A stretch of 64,000 bases of DNA from Argonema galeatum A003/A1 (GTDB taxonomy: Bacteria; Cyanobacteriota; Cyanobacteriia; Cyanobacteriales; Aerosakkonemataceae), in assembly GCF_023333595.1 (NCBI RefSeq), contig NZ_JAIQZM010000014.1:92222-156221 (forward strand), written 5' to 3'. A program made the position numbers and the translations under genes. Below the pieces are notes generated by a model that saw only the letters and a program-made list of their open reading frames with translations, was not told where the DNA came from and did not search any database. Each line of letters opens with the position of its first letter. The stretch's first letter is position 1. Below, piece by piece: positions 58,990 to 64,000 of this stretch.

Positions 58990-60522
58990 TTAGAGGTTTG
59001 GCTCGGCTTCTGTTAGCATTGGCAAGTTCACAACATATCTAAATCCAGACTCTTGTGAGCCTTGGATAGAGATTTGTCCACCATGTATTTGAGCCAAGTG
59101 ACAGCTGAGCAGTAGCCCCAAGTTTTCAGAAGATTGATTGAATATATTATTCTGGACAGGTTCTGGCTGCTGGGCAGCAATCAGAGCTTTTTCATCAGAT
59201 TTACTTAAGTCAGTTCGATCGGCTTCTTCAAAAGGTAGCAACGATGGTGGCTCCCTATACTCAGCATCCTTCTCATAGGGTAGATCTTCCGAGTAACTTG
59301 TCACAGATGCAAACGATGATTTGTAAAAGTAGGGGTCTAAATTGGGGAGGCCATCTCCCAGCCAGGGGTGAGAAACCCAAATAGCAATGTTTAATCCTGC
59401 AAGCTTGCGAGAGATATGAATGCGAACAATACTACCAGCATCAACCGTTTGCATCACACTTGATACCAAGTGATAAAGCATTTGTCGGACTTTGTCCTTG
59501 TCCAGTTGCCAGATGCGATTTCCAGGTTCTACGGAAAGACGAATCTGTTGCCCTCGGCGATTGGCACTTTCTTCTAGAGTAGCGATCGCCTGCTGGCACA
59601 GCATTTCTATATCAACAGCAGTGACATTCAGTTTTGTATTACCGGAGTCCAGCGATCCGAGTGCCAATATTTCGTTTACCAGGGACAGTAAATACTGACC
59701 GCTATGCTGGATAATCTCCACATATTCTTTCTGTTTGGTCGTCAGCGGCCCATAAATCTCCCGGCCCAGAACGCTAGCCATCCCCATAACTGACGTCAGC
59801 GGTGTCCGCAGTTCCTGGGTCAGTTGCCCCAGCAATTTAACTTGAATTTGATTGGTGTCAAGTTCCTCCCTTGGTGAATCGGTCGAGGTCATTTGCGTGC
59901 TGAGATTGACCAGTACCCCTGGAGTAGTATCTTTGAGGAGACGACTGCGCTCAAATTCACTCATAATCCAGCGGGCCATGAGTTCCAAAAACTCAACTTC
60001 CTTATCGGTAAAGGAACGCGGCATCCGTTCCATCACCGCAAGCGTACCCAGGCAATGTCCGGTAGATGTTAATAACGGCACTCCCAAGTAGGCGCGGATA
60101 CCATAATGCTGAACTAATAAACTTTTAGCAAAAAGTGGCAGGGCGATCGCATCGCTAATCGCCAAGACCTTATGACTGTCTACCACATAAGTGCAGAAAG
60201 ATTCATGGCGCAACAATTGACGCGATGCTGCCAGCTGATTCATCAACCCTAACCTGGATAACCCGACAGCAGACTTAAACCATTGGCGGTCTTTGTCCAT
60301 AATGCCCAAAATGCAAATGGGTGCATCCAAAAAATGGGCGGCTGTCTGAGTCGCTTCATCGAAAATTGGAATCGTGTCTGCTTCCAGCAATCCCGACTCT
60401 GCCAAGGCTAGGAGGCGTTGTTGTTCTCGTGTTTGAGGTGTCAAACCATTTAGACGGCAAAAGAGACTGTTTTCAGGGTTTACCATGCTAACCGTTACCC
60501 CTATATTTGCTGATTTTTTCAT
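58990..60522 (-). CDS. GAF-domain histidine-kinase-like protein lacking the phosphoacceptor His
   Basis: 510 residues. A GAF domain (~45-195; FLDAPICILGIMDKDRQWFKS, AYLGVPLLTSTGHCLGTLAV), then a HisKA-like helix pair (~225-300) with LLGQLTQELRTPLTSVMG. The expected His is Gln236. The ATPase region (~330-505) has the layout of HATPase_c but the N-box reads LYHLVSSVMQ without the usual Asn, and a ~90-residue disordered insert lies before the final QIHGGQISIQGS block. It is probably a non-phosphorylating sensor; I recall similar TQELRTPLT proteins in other cyanobacteria. Confidence 0.8.
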   Translation of the reverse strand: MKKSANIGVTVSMVNPENSLFCRLNGLTPQTREQQRLLALAESGLLEADTIPIFDEATQTAAHFLDAPICILGIMDKDRQWFKSAVGLSRLGLMNQLAASRQLLRHESFCTYVVDSHKVLAISDAIALPLFAKSLLVQHYGIRAYLGVPLLTSTGHCLGTLAVMERMPRSFTDKEVEFLELMARWIMSEFERSRLLKDTTPGVLVNLSTQMTSTDSPREELDTNQIQVKLLGQLTQELRTPLTSVMGMASVLGREIYGPLTTKQKEYVEIIQHSGQYLLSLVNEILALGSLDSGNTKLNVTAVDIEMLCQQAIATLEESANRRGQQIRLSVEPGNRIWQLDKDKVRQMLYHLVSSVMQTVDAGSIVRIHISRKLAGLNIAIWVSHPWLGDGLPNLDPYFYKSSFASVTSYSEDLPYEKDAEYREPPSLLPFEEADRTDLSKSDEKALIAAQQPEPVQNNIFNQSSENLGLLLSCHLAQIHGGQISIQGSQESGFRYVVNLPMLTEAEPNL

Positions 60523-60656
60523 AAGGCTTGGCTGCTACCGCATACAAAGAGCTATCCTTAAAATTCCCCAACTGGATTCGTAACGAACAAGTTTTGGGGA
60601 AATATTCCTAGATCAGAGCGTGAATCTGAGGAAACCGTGCCGTAAATTTGCTTGCA

Positions 60657-61154
60657 TTAGCCTGAAAGGGGTGGACTAGACCAGGCTGGGTGAGATAGGA
60701 GGGAAGCGATCGCCCGCACTCCTCGTAGCTGATTGGAGAGGGGTAGATGACCTCTGGGGGCGCTGAGATCCCAGGTAAATTCATGGGGATATCGCGTCCA
60801 GTTATTGCCAGTTTTCCAGCCGATTTTGGGCCATAATTTTGACCAGTTTTTGCCCAGGGAGAGCCAAATTTCTCGCTGTACCGAAAAGCCAAACTTGCCG
60901 TTTGAGTATGTCAGCCAGAGGTTGTTGATGGTTTGCAGATCGTCCGTGGGGAAGTTATCTACCTCGGTAAAATACAACCATTTTCTTTGCACCGCCGCCT
61001 CACCAGCAAGTTCGCACAGCAATTGCAGGGTCATGCGATCGGCTGCTTGAAAGTCTTGCTGGGCTAGCAGCTGTTGCAGTGGCCTGTAATCAATTTTGCG
61101 CTCTGAATTCAACGCTACGATACTGGTGTTCATTGCTAATTGGTCATCGCTCAT
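60657..61154 (-). CDS. GUN4 domain protein
   Basis: 165 residues. After ~20 residues, YRPLQQLLAQQDFQAADRMT and LQTINNLWLTYSNGKFGFSVQREIWLSLG, then FTWDLSAPRGHLP match GUN4, which binds Mg-protoporphyrin and protoporphyrin and stimulates Mg-chelatase in chlorophyll synthesis. Classical cyanobacterial Gun4 is longer, with an N-terminal helical domain, so this is a short member and may be a GUN4-like regulator instead. Cytosolic; likely single gene. Confidence 0.85.
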   Translation of the reverse strand: MSDDQLAMNTSIVALNSERKIDYRPLQQLLAQQDFQAADRMTLQLLCELAGEAAVQRKWLYFTEVDNFPTDDLQTINNLWLTYSNGKFGFSVQREIWLSLGKNWSKLWPKIGWKTGNNWTRYPHEFTWDLSAPRGHLPLSNQLRGVRAIASLLSHPAWSSPPLSG

Positions 61155-61225
61155 CGGTTATTGGTCAAGTTTGATTGGTTATTGGCGCTGTTAGACTGGA
61201 GTTCCCCATTAGACAAAAGAATTTG

Positions 61226-61325
61226 GCTCTTTGAGAGTTGTTATGCTTTTGTTCAAATAAATAACATTTTTATGCCTTTCCCCCTCCGCTCCTCTGCACA
61301 AGCGCTCAAATACTCTAGCCCTAGT
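61226..61325. repeat. Dispersed element related to 30871-30963
   Basis: ATGCTTTTGTTCAAATAAATAACATTTTTATG and CTCCTCTGCACAAGCGCTCAAATA recall the interior of the element after the PPTase gene. It lies between the GUN4 and RfaE2-like genes. Confidence 0.65.
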
Positions 61326-61337
61326 TTGGCAAACTCT

Positions 61338-61832
61338 TCACCTAACAGCCTGCAAAATGCGATTAATTATACCAGTTGTAGAGGTGGGTATTTCTATTTT
61401 GACTAACTCGATTCTGCCTCCATAGGCTTGAACAATCGGTGCTTCTGGTAGCGTTTCTATGCGGTAGTCGCCTCCTTTGACATAAATATCCGGTTTGAGT
61501 GTTTGTATGAGTTGAGCGGCTGTAGTCTGGTCAAAAATTACTACTCCATCTACTGGCTTGAGGGCTGCCAGTAATTCGGCCCGCTGTATGTCTGGCACTA
61601 GAGGTCGTTGTGGGTATCCAGAGGTATGCGGTTTGATGGTTTGTACAGACCGATCGCTATTTAACCCCACAATCAGCGATTGCCCCAAGGATTTGGCCAC
61701 CTGTAAATACCGCAGATGTCCCACATGGAGCAGATCGAAGCAGCCATTCGTAAATACCAAGGGTCGCCATAGCTGGGGATCTTGGGCTAGAGCCTCCTGT
61801 AGTTCCGTTAAGCTGTAAAGACCGGGAATCAT
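61338..61832 (-). CDS. RfaE2-like nucleotidyltransferase
   Basis: 164 residues. VFTNGCFDLLHVGHLRYLQVAK contains the HxGH nucleotidyltransferase motif, followed by LIVGLNSDRSVQTIKP, RAELLAALKPVDGVVIFDQ and IYVKGGDY. It matches D-glycero-beta-D-manno-heptose 1-phosphate adenylyltransferase (the C-terminal half of HldE) as a stand-alone enzyme, which makes ADP-heptose for surface polysaccharide. No heptose kinase gene is adjacent. Confidence 0.88.
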   Translation of the reverse strand: MIPGLYSLTELQEALAQDPQLWRPLVFTNGCFDLLHVGHLRYLQVAKSLGQSLIVGLNSDRSVQTIKPHTSGYPQRPLVPDIQRAELLAALKPVDGVVIFDQTTAAQLIQTLKPDIYVKGGDYRIETLPEAPIVQAYGGRIELVKIEIPTSTTGIINRILQAVR

Positions 61833-62063
61833 ATCTTAAAGCATACAGTGAGTGAGATTTTATCGTCATCAACTACCAAAATGCGTTTCATCTAAAACCT
61901 TACGGACGAGTTATGGAATTTCATGCGAGAAATGTTTGCTGCAAAAAGTTTATACCGAGCTGCTATTAACCAAAATATCTGGTAGCTTATTAAAGCTCAG
62001 CGGCAAGATGAAGTTTTTAACATTCGGATCGCCGCTGCCTAGTTATTAGGAGACGCTACCAGT

Positions 62064-63488
62064 ATGTATGAAAAAATAACTCCTCCCGATACAGGGTCTC
62101 GCATCGGCTTCAGTAACGGCGAACCAATCGTTCCAGACAATCCCATCATTCCCTTCATTCGCGGAGATGGTACGGGCGTGGACATTTGGCCTGCCGCCCA
62201 AAAGACGATCGATGCTGCCGTGCAATCTGCCTATGGTGGCAAGCGGCAAATCAGCTGGTTTAAAGTCTACGCCGGTGACGAAGCTTGCGAAAAGTACGGC
62301 ACTTACCAATATTTACCTCAAGATACCCTCGATGCGATCGAAGAATACGGTATTGCCATCAAAGGGCCGCTGACAACGCCGATTGGCGGTGGCATCCGTT
62401 CTTTAAATGTGGCGCTGCGGCAAATCTTTGACCTCTACGCCTGTATCCGTCCCTGTCGGTACTATGCAGGTACGCCCTCGCCTCACAAAACTCCCGAAAA
62501 ATTGGATGTTATTGTCTATCGCGAAAATACAGAAGATATTTACTTGGGAATTGAGTGGCGACAAGGTAGCGAGATTGCCGATAAATTGATTGCGTTTCTG
62601 AATAACGAATTGATCCCAGCTACTCCCGAACACGGCAAAAAACAGATTCCCCTCGACTCTGGTATCGGCATCAAACCGATCAGCAAAACTGGTTCCCAGC
62701 GCCTTGTCCGCCGTGCTATGCAGCACGCCTTGCGTTTGCCTAAAAATAAGCAGCAGGTAACCTTGGTGCATAAGGGCAATATTATGAAATATACGGAAGG
62801 CGCTTTCCGGGATTGGGGTTACGAACTAGCTACTACTGAATTTCGGGTTGAGTGCGTGACTGAACGGGAATCCTGGATTCTCACCAACAAGGAGAAAAAC
62901 GCGGATATCACCCTGGAAGAAAATGCGCGTCAAATCGAGCCCGGTTACGACTCCCTGACAGCCCAAAAGCAAGCTGCTATCTGCGCCGAAATCGAAAATG
63001 TGCTTAATGCTATCTGGGAAACTCACGGGAACGGACAGTGGAAAAATAAGGTGATGGTGAACGATCGCATCGCCGATAGCATTTTCCAACAAATCCAGAC
63101 GCGACCGGATGAGTACTCTATTCTGGCTACGATGAACTTAAATGGAGATTATCTCTCCGATGCGGCTGCTGCTATTGTCGGTGGGCTGGGCATGGGGCCA
63201 GGAGCTAATATTGGCGATGCGTGCGCTATTTTTGAGGCGACCCACGGCACGGCACCCAAGCACGCCGGTTTGGATCGAATTAACCCAGGTTCGGTGATTC
63301 TGTCTGGCGTGATGATGCTAGAGTTTATGGGCTGGCAAGAGGCTGCTGACTTAATCAAGAAGGGTATTGGGGATGCGATCGTCAACCGCGAGGTAACATA
63401 CGATTTAGCTCGGTTGATGGAGCCTCCAGTCGATCCGCCCCTCAAGTGTTCTGAATTTGCCGAAGCGGTGATTAAGCACTACCACTAG
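62064..63488 (+). CDS. icd: NADP-dependent isocitrate dehydrogenase
   Basis: 474 residues, normal for the cyanobacterial enzyme. [39 protein letters not shown] (substrate Arg), [34 protein letters not shown] with the catalytic Lys, and [19 protein letters not shown] are all present. It converts isocitrate to 2-oxoglutarate with NADPH formation; 2-oxoglutarate is the signal that activates NtcA, so this enzyme feeds the nitrogen control acting on the gif gene nearby. TAGGAG precedes the start. Confidence 0.96.
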   Translation: MYEKITPPDTGSRIGFSNGEPIVPDNPIIPFIRGDGTGVDIWPAAQKTIDAAVQSAYGGKRQISWFKVYAGDEACEKYGTYQYLPQDTLDAIEEYGIAIKGPLTTPIGGGIRSLNVALRQIFDLYACIRPCRYYAGTPSPHKTPEKLDVIVYRENTEDIYLGIEWRQGSEIADKLIAFLNNELIPATPEHGKKQIPLDSGIGIKPISKTGSQRLVRRAMQHALRLPKNKQQVTLVHKGNIMKYTEGAFRDWGYELATTEFRVECVTERESWILTNKEKNADITLEENARQIEPGYDSLTAQKQAAICAEIENVLNAIWETHGNGQWKNKVMVNDRIADSIFQQIQTRPDEYSILATMNLNGDYLSDAAAAIVGGLGMGPGANIGDACAIFEATHGTAPKHAGLDRINPGSVILSGVMMLEFMGWQEAADLIKKGIGDAIVNREVTYDLARLMEPPVDPPLKCSEFAEAVIKHYH

Positions 63489-63556
63489 GGAAGATGGATT
63501 TTGGATAAAAGGATTTTGGATTTTGGATTGAATAAATCTAAAATCTAAAATTCTGC

Positions 63557-64000
63557 TTAGGAATTTAGCGATCGCAAATTCCGTACCTCCTCAAGGCTAA
63601 GTCCGGTGCTTTGACTGATGGTTTCATCATCGAGTCTATCTAATAATTGTCGCGCGATCGCGATCGCTTTTTCTCGCATTCCTTCTTCGCGACCTTCTTC
63701 GCGACCTTCTTCGCGACCTTCTTCGCGTCCCAGAGAGATAGCCCCTTGTTGATCGTACACAAACATTTCCCTTCGTTCCAAGTCTTCCAGTTCTTCCCGG
63801 CTTAAATTGACTTGATTAGCAATTCCAAAAGCTTTATGAATTTCGGGAATGCTGTCTATTATTTCGGGAACTTCAGTTAGCGTTCTGGCATATTTGATGA
63901 AATAAATCCATTTATCTGTTAATGTTTCTAGTTCGTGCTGTTCTTTGGTGAATTTCGGTAACTCAACGAACAATAAATCGATGTGATTATCAATATATTT
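63557..64000 (-). CDS. Rpn/PD-(D/E)XK nuclease family, C-terminal part (start outside window)
   Basis: The frame is open to the window's end, reading NHIDLLFVELPKFTKEQHEL, the usual middle of the Rpn family (putative transposase/recombination-promoting nuclease), so the N-terminal nuclease core lies outside. The tail has GREE units (four copies from a 12-base repeat, 63681-63728) and a small C-terminal helix-turn-helix-like end (RQLLDRLDDETISQSTGLSLEEV). It converges on icd. Confidence 0.8.
   Translation of the reverse strand, partial: KYIDNHIDLLFVELPKFTKEQHELETLTDKWIYFIKYARTLTEVPEIIDSIPEIHKAFGIANQVNLSREELEDLERREMFVYDQQGAISLGREEGREEGREEGREEGMREKAIAIARQLLDRLDDETISQSTGLSLEEVRNLRSLNS
63681..63728 (-). 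repeat. 12-bp tandem repeat, four copies, in coding sequence
   Basis: CCTTCTTCGCGA units read on the minus strand as Arg-Glu-Glu-Gly. The same kind of linker expansion is at 2813-2884 in the other Rpn-type gene. Confidence 0.9.

Noticed and set aside
60608..60892. Alternative-frame ORF inside the GUN4 gene
   Set aside because: It overlaps the GUN4 frame on the same strand and has no homology.
61852..62049. ORF before icd
   Set aside because: No family resemblance, no ribosome site; it ends just before the icd leader and looks like chance.

Overview
The window is chromosomal DNA from a cyanobacterium, most likely a filamentous one. Evidence: frequent GCGATCGC (HIP1-type) octamers, many short palindromic and heptamer repeats, an IctB-type membrane protein, GUN4, a COP23/CHAT protein, an allophycocyanin-derived domain, a glutamine-synthetase inactivating factor under a glutamine riboswitch, and multimodular NRPS genes. 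No rRNA, tRNA, CRISPR array or complete insertion sequence was seen.

Layout. 0-12 kb: PD-(D/E)XK-type nucleases (Uma2, Rpn/DUF4351), a PLP aminotransferase, two SAM methyltransferases (one with a lipoprotein signal), a DnaJ/pentapeptide fusion, a metallo-beta-lactamase-fold protein, membrane proteins and a GNAT enzyme. 12.9-30.9 kb: a nonribosomal peptide locus. Three NRPS proteins (C-A-PCP; TubC-C-A-nMT-PCP; C-A-PCP-TE) and a divergent Sfp-type phosphopantetheinyl transferase. Hand-read specificity codes suggest Ile/Val, then N-methyl-Leu, then a possibly aromatic residue. The locus is interrupted by a glycine-zipper/amphipathic-repeat protein and by a toxin-antitoxin operon.

The most striking item is that operon at 19.0-20.9 kb. 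A RES-domain toxin gene directly follows a 398-residue protein whose first ~160 residues are an allophycocyanin beta-like phycobiliprotein, with the bilin-attachment Cys81 kept. The C-terminal half is a helix-turn-helix plus Xre/MbcA/ParS-type toxin-binding antitoxin region. This looks like an antitoxin wired to phycobilin or phycobilisome status. Its promoter carries an 18-bp direct repeat.

31-44.3 kb: a tandem LecA-like lectin, then a dense toxin-antitoxin/defence island: HicBA, an orphan Ntox50 toxin with an immunity-like/HEPN protein, RelBE plus an extra antitoxin-like gene, a VapC remnant, VapBC flanked by ~150-bp direct repeats, and AbiEi/AbiEii. uvrA and a cold-shock-domain fusion lie within it. 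44.3-54.4 kb: COP23-CHAT, a Ser/Thr kinase with a degenerate DFG and a truncated C-terminus, an operon of a class III nucleotide cyclase and a cyclic-nucleotide-binding MscS channel, and a CodA-like deaminase. 54.4-64 kb: Uma2, a small nitrogen-control module not found by simple ORF calling (NtcA box, glutamine riboswitch, Shine-Dalgarno-sequestering hairpin, 50-aa GS inactivating factor), smpB, an IctB-like protein, a degenerate histidine kinase, GUN4, an RfaE2-type nucleotidyltransferase, icd, and the start-truncated end of an Rpn nuclease.

A second theme is repeat invasion of genes. At least four repeat families have entered coding sequences in frame (NRPS genes, a GNAT gene, ictB, Rpn genes, the DnaJ fusion), apparently without breaking them.
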